NCBI GenBank assembly: GCA_964629875.1
Contig: CAZVRK010000007.1
Coordinates: 28,615 to 92,614, forward strand
DNA length: 64,000 nucleotides
Direction: 5' to 3'
Source of the DNA: UBA3495 sp964629875
GTDB lineage: Bacteria; Chloroflexota; Dehalococcoidia; Lucifugimonadales; UBA3495
The notes under the pieces: model-generated
The model's input: the letters and a program-made list of their open reading frames with translations, nothing else
Databases searched by the model: none
Told to the model about the DNA's origin: nothing
Position numbers and translations under genes: made by a program
Shown: positions 45,508-53,223 of the stretch, piece by piece
Layout of the letters: the number at the start of each line of letters is the position of its first letter
How positions within the stretch are numbered: the first letter of the stretch is position 1

Positions 45508-46146
45508 ATGATCGAAACGTCGTCAGTGGTCCCAATAATTCCTATGAAGCCGTTAGCAGAGGGAAAGACCAGGCTGGCTCGAGAACTTACGAAGGAACAC
45601 CGTGCCGAGTTAGTAGCAGGTATGTTATGGCGTGTGATAAATGCTATACGAGGTGCTTCTATAGAAATGTTTTGGGTAATTGGAGGAGATGATAGGGTTA
45701 GAGCACTGACCCGGAATATGGATGGGTTGTGGCTTGAGGAAATGGGATTAAATTTAAATGACACGCTAAATAAGGCTTTTGACAGGGCTTTCCAACAGGG
45801 TTATTCGGTGATGTATCTTCCAGGAGATTTGCCATTTATCAAGCCTAGCGATATTCATAGCCTGATGAGGTCCTCCGAGCGCGGCAATAATATAACGTTA
45901 GCTCCGGCTCGCCGCGACGGTGGTACTAACGGCATATTAGTACCAAACGGTATCCCGTTTACCCCGCAACTCGGGCAGAGAAGTTTCGCAAGACATCTAG
46001 CCCAAGCTGCCGCAGCAGAAGTGTCGGTCGCCATATGCTACAGTCAGGGACTCGCTTTTGATCTTGATACTGTGGATGATCTGGAGGCATATTCCCATAT
46101 GGAACCAGGATTGCTCAGTAGGCTGATACCTAATATGGATACCTAA
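45508..46146 (+). CDS. cofC: 2-phospho-L-lactate guanylyltransferase (CofC/FbiD)
   Basis: The 212-residue nucleotidyltransferase has PIIPMKPLAEGKTRLAREL, YLPGDLPFIKPSDIHSLM, LAPARRDGGTNGILVPNG and FDLDTVDDL, as in CofC/FbiD. It makes the GDP-activated three-carbon donor for CofD. It begins three bases after cofD. The gamma-glutamyl ligase CofE is not in the window. Confidence 0.93.
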   Translation: MIETSSVVPIIPMKPLAEGKTRLARELTKEHRAELVAGMLWRVINAIRGASIEMFWVIGGDDRVRALTRNMDGLWLEEMGLNLNDTLNKAFDRAFQQGYSVMYLPGDLPFIKPSDIHSLMRSSERGNNITLAPARRDGGTNGILVPNGIPFTPQLGQRSFARHLAQAAAAEVSVAICYSQGLAFDLDTVDDLEAYSHMEPGLLSRLIPNMDT

Positions 46147-46162
46147 AATACTATAATGATGA

Positions 46163-47137
46163 TTGCCCGTGACTAGCGAAAAATTGAAATTAGGTATATT
46201 ACTACCTACCAGAGGATTGTTACTAGACAACGACCGACCGACCACTATCCAGCCCGTTCTGGATATGGCAAAGGAAGTAGAGAGTGCAGGGCTCGATTCT
46301 GTTTGGGTTGGTGATAGTCTCACAGCAAAGCCTAGATTAGAACCGCTAAGCACCCTTTCTGCGATAGCTGCTCAGACGAATACCGTTCGACTGGGTACGG
46401 CTGTTATGTTGATGGGCCTTAGACATCCACTTCTGTTGGCTCAGACTATGGCAACAGTAGATTTAGTCTCGCAAGGTAGGCTAATTATTGCGACTGGCAT
46501 AGGGGGAGCTTTCAATGATGCGCAAAAGAAAGAATGGGAAAGCGTTTCTGTAAGTTCCTCCAGACGCGCAGGCAGACTTGAGGAAATGCTCTATTTAATT
46601 AAGAGTCTGAACAGAGGGGAGAATATTACTTATCACGGTAGGCATTTTGACATTGATGATACGGTGATGCTGCCTGTGGCAGTTAGAGATTCTGGAGTTC
46701 CAATCTTACTAGCTTGTCATGGACGATCTAAGGTCCGAGATATCCAAATCCAGAGAGCTGCAAAGCTTGGGGACGGGATAATATCCATATCGGATACCCC
46801 TGAAGAGTATGCTGAAATGGTTAAGGATTTTTATCAGTCAGTTTCAGAACTGGGGAGAGATCTATGTGAAGTCCAGACTACGATGTATATGACTATAAAC
46901 ATGGACGAGAATGTGGGTAGGGCCAAGGCTGATGCTGAAGAATGGTTGCTAGGTTATTATGGAGCCAACATTTGGGGTAACAGATGGGGACCTTTTGGGG
47001 ACCCTCAAAGAGTTCTAGATCGGATCGTTCAATACAAAGATGCAGGGGCGGAGACTATCATTGTACGATTTGCATCCTTTGATCAAGACGGTCAATTGAA
47101 TGATTTTCTGAGCAAGATTGCTCCTGCATTGTTATAG
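46163..47137 (+). CDS. LLM-class oxidoreductase, probably F420-dependent
   Basis: The 324-residue TIM-barrel protein has KLGILLPTRGLLL, ESAGLDSVWVGDSLTAKPRLEPLSTLSAIAAQTNTVRLGTAVMLMGLRHPLLLAQTMATVDLVSQGRLIIATGIGG, and a late VLDRIVQYKDAGAETIIVRF. Its place directly behind cofC in the same transcript argues for F420 rather than FMN. The substrate is not readable. Start TTG 46163 or GTG 46169; neither has a clear ribosome-binding site. Confidence 0.85.
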   Translation: MPVTSEKLKLGILLPTRGLLLDNDRPTTIQPVLDMAKEVESAGLDSVWVGDSLTAKPRLEPLSTLSAIAAQTNTVRLGTAVMLMGLRHPLLLAQTMATVDLVSQGRLIIATGIGGAFNDAQKKEWESVSVSSSRRAGRLEEMLYLIKSLNRGENITYHGRHFDIDDTVMLPVAVRDSGVPILLACHGRSKVRDIQIQRAAKLGDGIISISDTPEEYAEMVKDFYQSVSELGRDLCEVQTTMYMTINMDENVGRAKADAEEWLLGYYGANIWGNRWGPFGDPQRVLDRIVQYKDAGAETIIVRFASFDQDGQLNDFLSKIAPALL

Positions 47138-47170
47138 TGATCCAAATAAGATAATAGGAGAAATAATAAT

Positions 47171-47944
47171 TTGTACCCGATAGATCTTTCAGGAAAAAAG
47201 GGGATAGTTTTTGGCGTTGCTAATGATAGGAGCATTGCTTGGGCAATCTCTAAGGTGTTGTCGGATGCAGGCGCTCAATTGGCATTTACTTATCAAAACG
47301 ATCGTTTAAAGGATAGAGTAGAAAAATTAGCTGAGACATTGAATGGATCTATCACATTAGAATGTGATGCTTCAAATGATGAACAAATAGCAGCCGTTTT
47401 CAATAAAATAAAGAGTGAATTTGGTGAGATTTCGTTTCTGGTGCATAGTATAGCGTTTGCCAATAGGGAAGACCTTCAAGGCAACTTTTCTGATACTGGC
47501 AGGGAGGGGTTCCGGTTAGCTTTAGAGATCAGTGCTTTCTCTCTATTACCGTTGGTTAAGCATGCAGCTCCCTTAATGACCGAGGGTGGCAGTGTATTGA
47601 CTATGACTTTTGATGCGTCACAAAAAGTCTATCCAGGTTATAACGTCATGGGCACCGCTAAAGCTGCTTTAGAACATGAAGTACGCCAACTAGCCTCGGA
47701 ATTCGGAAATGCCAAGATAAGAGTAAATGCTATATCTGCCGGTCCGTTAGATACCCTGGCAGCCCGAGGTATCTCAGGATTCTTAGATATGAAAAAAATC
47801 CATGCTGATAAAGCTCCCTTAAATCGAAACATCACTGCAGAAGAGGTTGCTAAGACAGCTCTTTTTCTGTGTAGTGATATGTCGAGTGGAATAACAGGGA
47901 CAATAATTCCGGTTGATGCGGGATATCACATAATGGCCATCTAA
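47171..47944 (+). CDS. fabI: Enoyl-[acyl-carrier-protein] reductase (NADH)
   Basis: The 257-residue SDR-family FabI shows the characteristic GIVFGVANDRSIAWAI nucleotide-binding variant, TYQNDRLKDRVEKL, LVHSIAFANREDL, GYNVMGTAKAALE (the Y-x6-K catalytic pair), VNAISAGPLDTLAARGI and GTIIPVDAGYHIM. It performs the last reduction in fatty-acid elongation. Start is TTG 47171 behind TAGGAG. Last gene of the plus-strand run that starts at cofG; its end faces a convergent gene. Confidence 0.94.
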   Translation: MYPIDLSGKKGIVFGVANDRSIAWAISKVLSDAGAQLAFTYQNDRLKDRVEKLAETLNGSITLECDASNDEQIAAVFNKIKSEFGEISFLVHSIAFANREDLQGNFSDTGREGFRLALEISAFSLLPLVKHAAPLMTEGGSVLTMTFDASQKVYPGYNVMGTAKAALEHEVRQLASEFGNAKIRVNAISAGPLDTLAARGISGFLDMKKIHADKAPLNRNITAEEVAKTALFLCSDMSSGITGTIIPVDAGYHIMAI

Positions 47945-47956
47945 GTCCGCTATATA

Positions 47957-48703
47957 TTAATTAGATGGGAGTCCTTTAAGGTGCTCCAGATCTTGCGAAC
48001 TCTTTTCATTAAGCCCCAGAACTTGGTAGGATGCAGCGCGTTTTTCCCATGCAAGTGTGTATTGGGCGTCAAGAGCTATTGATTTTGTGAATTGGTCTAT
48101 TGCTTCTCTATGGCGTCCCTCTACGGATAATGTAATGCCCAAATCAGTAAACCCTGCTGCGGTTGTTGGCCTCACAGGTATAGGACGTGCGTCCTCTTCG
48201 GATTGATTTTCGTCCTCGGTGCCGTTATCAGTGGGTATAACTTCTAGACCACCTTCAAGCCTTTCGTGTTTATCTAGATCCCCAAGTTCATCCTTTATCG
48301 TAGCTTGTTGAGATTCGTATACTGGGAGTTCCACAGGGTTGTCTAAAGGTTCTTCGGTGCGATCTATAGACACAGGAGTATTAGAGTATGGTTTTGTCAG
48401 TTCCCAGCCGCAATTCACGCAATAATTGTACCCGTTCATATGGGAAGCTGTGCATTTTGGGCATATTATTTGGTCGGGCACTGATGGCTCGCTAACTGGC
48501 TTTGATGGCTTCAAAAATACTAGAATCAATAACGGCGTTATTCCCAATATAGGCGGTAATGAAGGAAACAGCAAAGTTGGTACAAGCATTAGTGAGAACG
48601 TTAGGCCTGCCCATACGAAGGGATTTCTCCGTTTAGACTGGGCCATACGGATAGACCAAAGTATTGCTAATCCAAGTGATATGTAAAGGAGTATATCGTT
48701 CAT
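47957..48703 (-). CDS. Membrane-anchored zinc-ribbon/TPR protein
   Basis: A 248-residue protein with two to three amino-terminal hydrophobic segments (about 1-65: LLYISLGLAILWSI, FVWAGLTFSLMLVPTLLF, ILGITPLLILVFL), a zinc ribbon (CPKC...CVNC, about 82-100), an acidic linker, and a carboxy-terminal tetratricopeptide unit (AAGFTDLGITLSVEGRHREAIDQFTKSIALDAQYTLAWEKRAASY). It is probably an inner-membrane protein with a cytoplasmic scaffold domain. Function unknown. Confidence 0.7.
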   Translation of the reverse strand: MNDILLYISLGLAILWSIRMAQSKRRNPFVWAGLTFSLMLVPTLLFPSLPPILGITPLLILVFLKPSKPVSEPSVPDQIICPKCTASHMNGYNYCVNCGWELTKPYSNTPVSIDRTEEPLDNPVELPVYESQQATIKDELGDLDKHERLEGGLEVIPTDNGTEDENQSEEDARPIPVRPTTAAGFTDLGITLSVEGRHREAIDQFTKSIALDAQYTLAWEKRAASYQVLGLNEKSSQDLEHLKGLPSN

Positions 48704-48766
48704 TTTGGCTAATTCGTTGTGATGGTATTAAGGAGGACCACAGGTTAATGAATATATTTAAACTAG

Positions 48767-48796
48767 TGGAAAATATTCCTTTACATAAAGTATACT
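48767..48796 (+). promoter_or_regulatory. Candidate promoter upstream of the FBP aldolase/phosphatase gene
   Basis: TGGAAA (48767-48772) and TATACT (48791-48796), four and five of six to consensus, with an 18-base spacer. It would place the whole multi-hairpin region at 48847-48914 in the transcribed leader. Confidence 0.45.
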
Positions 48797-48846
48797 AGCT
48801 CAGGCTTAATTTGTAATGCCAAAAGGCGATTATGGGATCTCAGCCG

Positions 48847-48914
48847 GCCGCCGTATTCTAATATAAGGAATAGAGCGGCTTTTTGCCGCTAGAAATACTA
48901 GCGGTATATTAGAA
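48847..48914 (+). promoter_or_regulatory. Multi-hairpin leader with mutually exclusive pairings (candidate riboregulator)
   Basis: Four GC segments alternate: GCCGC (48847-48851), AGCGGC (48874-48879), GCCGCTAG (48885-48892) and CTAGCGG (48898-48904). Segment 3 can pair with segment 2 or segment 4, and segment 1 with segment 2. A perfect 10-bp outer stem TTCTAATATA (48856-48865) with TATATTAGAA (48905-48914) encloses segments 2 to 4. It ends about 35 bases before the ribosome-binding site of the FBP aldolase/phosphatase gene. There is no T-run, so it is not a simple terminator. It matches no riboswitch family that I recognise. Confidence 0.45.
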
Positions 48915-48961
48915 CAAGGAATAATACGTATCTGGTGAGGTGCGGTAGGAAGGAGAAAGAT

Positions 48962-50095
48962 ATGGTTCAGATGACTTTGTCTGTGTTGAAGGCGGACGTA
49001 GGCTCTATAGGTGGTCATACCAAGCCTTCAGAGAAGATGATACAGGCTACGGTGCAAGCGGCAGATCAAGCTGTTAAAAGTGGATTGTTGATAGACACTT
49101 TTGTAGCACACACTGGAGATGATATAGCGATTATCGCTTCGCACACAAACGGAAAGGACAACACGGATGTGCATCAGTTTGCATGGAACACTTTTCTAAA
49201 AGCCACTGATATCGCTAGAGAATACGGACTGTACGGAGCTGGCCAAGATTTATTGGCTGATGCTCCGTCGGGTAATATTCGCGGTGCCGGACCAGCAGTT
49301 GCTGAGATTGAATTCGAACATGATCCAGTAAAGACTAATCCTATTCGTCCCGCTGAGTCTTTCATGGTTTTAGCAGCTGATAAGTGTGGACCAGGCGCGT
49401 ATAATCTGCCAATGTTTTTAGGGTTTGCTGATCCGATGTATTGTGCAGGACTGATGTTGCCAAGGCTAAATGAAGGTTTCACGTTCAACATCATCGATAT
49501 GGATAACACTGAAGGTGATAGCATAATATCTCTTAATGCACCTGAAGATTATTACGAGATAACTGTGTTGCTTCGAGATAACGAACGGTTTGGTATAGAC
49601 TCTATTGTTTCACGCCACACAGGACAAGTAGCGGCTGCTATATCAGCCACTAGAATGCATAACATAGCTGGTTCATATACTGGGAAAGATGATCCTGTGG
49701 CTCTAGTTAGAAATCAGGGAATATTTCCTGCTCCGGAGGAGTTAATATCTCCTTATGCCAAGGCCCATTACATTGGTGGTGACGCTCGAGGATCTCACAC
49801 TATGCCGCTCATGCCTGTTCCTATAAATACACCAGTCGTCGGTATGTATTGTTTACCATTGGTGTCTTGTGTTGGTTTTTCGTTAAGCACCGACGGCCAT
49901 TTCTCAGATTCGTATGCTGATTTCTTCGACAATATGTCATGGGATCATGTGCGGCTTTTGGCCCAGCAAAAAGGGATAGAAATGAGGTCTCAAGGATGGT
50001 CTGGCCCAGCCATGTTGCCTTACGGAGAATTAGAATATTCTGGATTTAGGCAGAGCATAGGAGACTTAGTAGACAGGTTTTCTTTCAGGAAATAA
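48962..50095 (+). CDS. fbp: Fructose-1,6-bisphosphate aldolase/phosphatase (archaeal type, class V FBPase)
   Basis: About 377 residues matching bifunctional FBPA/P: LSVLKADVGSIGGHTKPSEKM, AHTGDDIAIIASH, GAGQDLLADAPSGNIRGAGP, MVLAADKCGPGAYNLPMF, AGSYTGKDDPVALVRNQG (containing the Tyr and Schiff-base Lys), and GELEYSG near the end with the phosphatase Tyr. It condenses triose phosphates and dephosphorylates the product, committing carbon to gluconeogenesis. ATG 48962 follows AGGAAGGAG. The family is typical of archaea and deep-branching bacteria. A GC-rich terminator follows directly. Confidence 0.93.
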   Translation: MVQMTLSVLKADVGSIGGHTKPSEKMIQATVQAADQAVKSGLLIDTFVAHTGDDIAIIASHTNGKDNTDVHQFAWNTFLKATDIAREYGLYGAGQDLLADAPSGNIRGAGPAVAEIEFEHDPVKTNPIRPAESFMVLAADKCGPGAYNLPMFLGFADPMYCAGLMLPRLNEGFTFNIIDMDNTEGDSIISLNAPEDYYEITVLLRDNERFGIDSIVSRHTGQVAAAISATRMHNIAGSYTGKDDPVALVRNQGIFPAPEELISPYAKAHYIGGDARGSHTMPLMPVPINTPVVGMYCLPLVSCVGFSLSTDGHFSDSYADFFDNMSWDHVRLLAQQKGIEMRSQGWSGPAMLPYGELEYSGFRQSIGDLVDRFSFRK

Positions 50096-50100
50096 GTATA

Positions 50101-50129
50101 AAAAAGCCCGCCATTAGGCGGGCTTTTTT
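50101..50129. terminator. Bidirectional terminator between fbp and the aminotransferase
   Basis: AAAAAGCCCGCC, a four-base loop ATTA, then GGCGGGCTTTTTT. It has T-runs on both strands and its end touches the stop codon of the convergent aminotransferase gene (50128-50130). Confidence 0.92.
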
Positions 50130-51321
50130 ATTTGATAATACCGTGGCGTCCCATTATATTTGCTAATTCTGCAATACCATCTGTAATTGTTTTTGTATCT
50201 GGGTGGCCGAAGCATAGCCTTGCACAATTTGCTCCCGTACCTTCTGGTGAGAACATAGTGCCGTTTTGGTAACCTACTCCTTCATCGAATGCTTGTTGTT
50301 GAAATGCGGCTAGATCTGTATCATGTGGCATTTTCATCCAGATATATAAACCGCCACTAGGGGTGGTCCATTCCGCGGCATCACCGAAGTTTTCGCCAAG
50401 AGCCGAGACCATTGCATCTCTTTTCACGCGCAGTGCTTGATTCTGGTCATCGATATGAGAATATAGGTTGCTGCTTAGATATTCTTGTACAGCTAACGCG
50501 GCGAATTGGTTTGCAGCCCCTGCTTTGAAACTAACCGCCCTTTGTCGTACTGCTTCAGGTGCCACTAAATAGCCTAGTCGCATTCCGGGGGCTACTATTT
50601 TTGAGAAAGACCCTACATAGATTACTTGGCCTGTGTCGTCTAGTGAGTGTATTGACGTTATGTCTTCGCCTTCAAAGCGTAGATCTACGTAACAGTCGTC
50701 TTCTAATATGGGAATTCCGTGGCTTCGAGTAATTTCAAGAATTTTCTTTCGACGGTCTAGAGACATGGTCCAACCAAGAGGGTTTTGAAAACTGGGAATT
50801 GTATAGAGATATTTGATAGGTTTATTTTCTGACTCGGCTTTGCGTATGACATCTTCTAGAGCTTCAGGTATAAGACCGTCATCATCACATGGAACGCTTC
50901 GTACATCCGAACCAAAGAGCTTCATTTGTCGCAGTGTTCCTGAGTACACGTATTCTTCTGTCAAGACTACGTCTCCTGGATTAGTAAGAGCTTGTATTAA
51001 CATCAGAATCGCTTCACCCGATCCAGATGTGAGCACGATCTCTTCAGCTGAGACGTGTATATCTCTATCTCTAGCTAACTTGTCAGATACGAGTTGCCTA
51101 AGAGCTGGCAATCCCAAGGGCGACGGATAGTAAGCTAAGTCCCTACCTTCTCTGTCTATTGCTATTTTTAAGGAATCGATAAGTTCATCGAGTGGCAGTG
51201 TGTCGGGATCAGGATATGCTACTGCAAAATCATATTTCGCATGAAGATTTTCGCTTCTGGTACTAGTCGGTGCATTCGCGGCAAATAAGTGACTGTAATT
51301 AAAAGCTCTTGATTCTGTCAT
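50128..51321 (-). CDS. PLP-dependent aminotransferase (class I/II, LysN / MocR-domain-like)
   Basis: About 397 residues in the fold-type I aminotransferase family: YPSPLGLPALRQLVSDKLARDR, LTSGSGEAILMLIQAL, TIPSFQNPLGWTMSLDRRKKIL, ILEDDCYVDLRFEG, and the PLP lysine in YVGSFSKIVAPGMRLGYLVAP. It resembles 2-aminoadipate / aromatic aminotransferases without the amino-terminal DNA-binding domain of MocR. The ATG at 51321 is taken because GGGAGG lies directly before it; an in-frame TTG at 51333 adds four residues. Substrates unknown. Confidence 0.88.
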   Translation of the reverse strand: MTESRAFNYSHLFAANAPTSTRSENLHAKYDFAVAYPDPDTLPLDELIDSLKIAIDREGRDLAYYPSPLGLPALRQLVSDKLARDRDIHVSAEEIVLTSGSGEAILMLIQALTNPGDVVLTEEYVYSGTLRQMKLFGSDVRSVPCDDDGLIPEALEDVIRKAESENKPIKYLYTIPSFQNPLGWTMSLDRRKKILEITRSHGIPILEDDCYVDLRFEGEDITSIHSLDDTGQVIYVGSFSKIVAPGMRLGYLVAPEAVRQRAVSFKAGAANQFAALAVQEYLSSNLYSHIDDQNQALRVKRDAMVSALGENFGDAAEWTTPSGGLYIWMKMPHDTDLAAFQQQAFDEGVGYQNGTMFSPEGTGANCARLCFGHPDTKTITDGIAELANIMGRHGIIK

Positions 51322-51389
51322 GGGGCCTCCCAAGTCTTAAGTGGTTATCAGTGTATATGGATATTATTCCACTTCGCAACCGAATATGG

Positions 51390-53174
51390 TTACTCAACAG
51401 TCCTGAGAGACAAATCTCTCAGTTGGTTAGGTGCTACTACATCGGGAGCTCCAAATAGTAGGTCTGATCCGCTTTGAGTTTTGGGAAATGCGATTACGTC
51501 TCTTATGGATTCCGAATTTGTCAGTATTGTCACTAGTCTGTCTATACCAGGTGCTATGCCACCGTGTGGTGGAGCACCGTATTCAAAAGCTTCTAATATG
51601 TGCCCGAAGAGGCCTTGTACTTGTTGGGTTGAGTATCCGAGAACACTGAAAATTTTTTCCTGGAGATCTCTCTGGTGGATCCTAATGCTGCCACTGGCTA
51701 GCTCTGACCCATTACATACTAGATCGTAGGCCTGAGATTTTATAGATCCTAAATCGTCGCTATCAAGAAGATGTTCGGTTCCAGATAGCGGAGATGTGAA
51801 TGGATGATGTGATGAATCCCATCTGCGGGTTTGTTCATCCCACTCAAATAATGGAAAATCTGTAACAAATCCGAACGCCAATAGATCTGGATCAACTAGT
51901 TGGTGTTTATCAGCCATATGTGATCGCATTAAGCTGAGCCAATTGTTGGCGTCTTTTGGCTTTCCGGCCATTAATAGTATTAGATCTCCAGGATTGGCAC
52001 CCATGCGTTCAGAAACATTTATAGTCCATTCTAAAGGCATTTTTATTCCGGGTGATAGTAAAACTGTATCATCAGTTAGGTTTCCCGATTCATCAGGTTG
52101 AAGCCTTATATGGCTCATCCCACCGGCCCCGTACTCTTTTGCTGTCTCTTCTAATCTCCGCATATCGGAGCCAGAGTAATTCGATTGCGAGGGAACTACA
52201 AACCCCTTTATGATACCGCCGCTATCTATAGTGTTTAGAAAAACTCTAAAGTCTGTTTCTTTTGCTAAGTCAGTAATGTCTGTCATCTCTAGACCATATC
52301 GCCAGTCCGGCTTGTCGCTACCGTATTTTTCCATGGCTTCCGAGTAATCCATCCGTATAAACGGTTTTATAAGCTTTTTTTCTGGAGAGATGGACTCTAT
52401 CATTCCAGTGTATAACTCTTCGGTCAATTTCAAGATGTCTTCTTGTTCTACAAAGCTCATTTCAAGGTCGAGCTGAGTGAATTCTGGCTGTCTATCAGCT
52501 CGCAAATCTTCGTCTCGGAAACATCGGGCAATTTGGAAATAACGTTCTATGCCGGCAACCATTAGAAGCTGTTTCAATTGCTGTGGCGATTGTGGTAGGG
52601 CGTAGAAGCTCCCTTTTTGCATTCTACTAGGCACCAGAAAATCACGGGCACCCTCAGGAGTGCTTTTGATCAAGATAGGTGTTTCAATTTCCAGAAAATC
52701 ATTGGAATCTAGGAAATCTCTTATGTATTTAACGACCTTGTGACGTATAACTAGCTTCTTTTGCATTATGGGACGTCTTAAGTCTAAGTACCTATATTTC
52801 AATCGTAGGCTTTCGTCAGCTTCTAAATCGTCAGTAATATAGAAAGGAGGAGTCAAGGAAGAGTTTAAGATTGTTATTGATTGTGCAATAATTTCGACTT
52901 CTCCTGTCTCCATTAACAGGTTTTCAGATCCAGGTGGTCTTTCTGAAACAGCGCCAGTGATTTCTATTACCCATTCAGATCTTAATTGGTCTGCAGTGGA
53001 ATAAGAGTCTGGATATATCTCGGGGTTGAAAACTATTTGTGCTATGCCTGACCTATCACGTAAGTCAACAAATATGATGCCGCCATGGTCACGTCGGCGT
53101 GCTACCCATCCTGAAAGGGTAACAATTTGTCCCACGTTTTCTTTATTAATTTGCCCACAATTTGTAAGTTTCAG
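51390..53174 (-). CDS. aspS: Aspartyl-tRNA synthetase, apparent CTG start
   Basis: The bacterial-type AspRS is about 594 residues: an OB-fold anticodon domain (GQIVTLSGWVARRRDHGGIIFVDLRDRSG), class II motif 2 (FQIARCFRDEDLRADRQPEFTQLD), a GAD insertion, and motif 3 (GIAPGIDRLV). The only conventional start, GTG at 53133-53135, cuts into the conserved amino terminus. In the same frame upstream the reading LTNCGQINKENVGQ matches the typical AspRS start (xTxxCGELxxxxVGQ), and it begins at CTG 53172-53174, eight bases after AGGAG. No ATG, GTG or TTG exists between the upstream stop and that point. I therefore extend to 53174; a base error in an original ATG is also possible. Confidence 0.9.
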   Translation of the reverse strand: MKLTNCGQINKENVGQIVTLSGWVARRRDHGGIIFVDLRDRSGIAQIVFNPEIYPDSYSTADQLRSEWVIEITGAVSERPPGSENLLMETGEVEIIAQSITILNSSLTPPFYITDDLEADESLRLKYRYLDLRRPIMQKKLVIRHKVVKYIRDFLDSNDFLEIETPILIKSTPEGARDFLVPSRMQKGSFYALPQSPQQLKQLLMVAGIERYFQIARCFRDEDLRADRQPEFTQLDLEMSFVEQEDILKLTEELYTGMIESISPEKKLIKPFIRMDYSEAMEKYGSDKPDWRYGLEMTDITDLAKETDFRVFLNTIDSGGIIKGFVVPSQSNYSGSDMRRLEETAKEYGAGGMSHIRLQPDESGNLTDDTVLLSPGIKMPLEWTINVSERMGANPGDLILLMAGKPKDANNWLSLMRSHMADKHQLVDPDLLAFGFVTDFPLFEWDEQTRRWDSSHHPFTSPLSGTEHLLDSDDLGSIKSQAYDLVCNGSELASGSIRIHQRDLQEKIFSVLGYSTQQVQGLFGHILEAFEYGAPPHGGIAPGIDRLVTILTNSESIRDVIAFPKTQSGSDLLFGAPDVVAPNQLRDLSLRTVE

Positions 53175-53223
53175 GGGGTACTCTCCTATCGTCTGGGAAG
53201 TAGTTTGAACATATACATATTAG

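Noticed and set aside
48748..48798. Possible 16-codon leader peptide with AAGGAGG 11 bases upstream
   Set aside because: It overlaps the candidate promoter at 48767-48796, has no diagnostic codon run, and the spacing to the ribosome-binding site is long.
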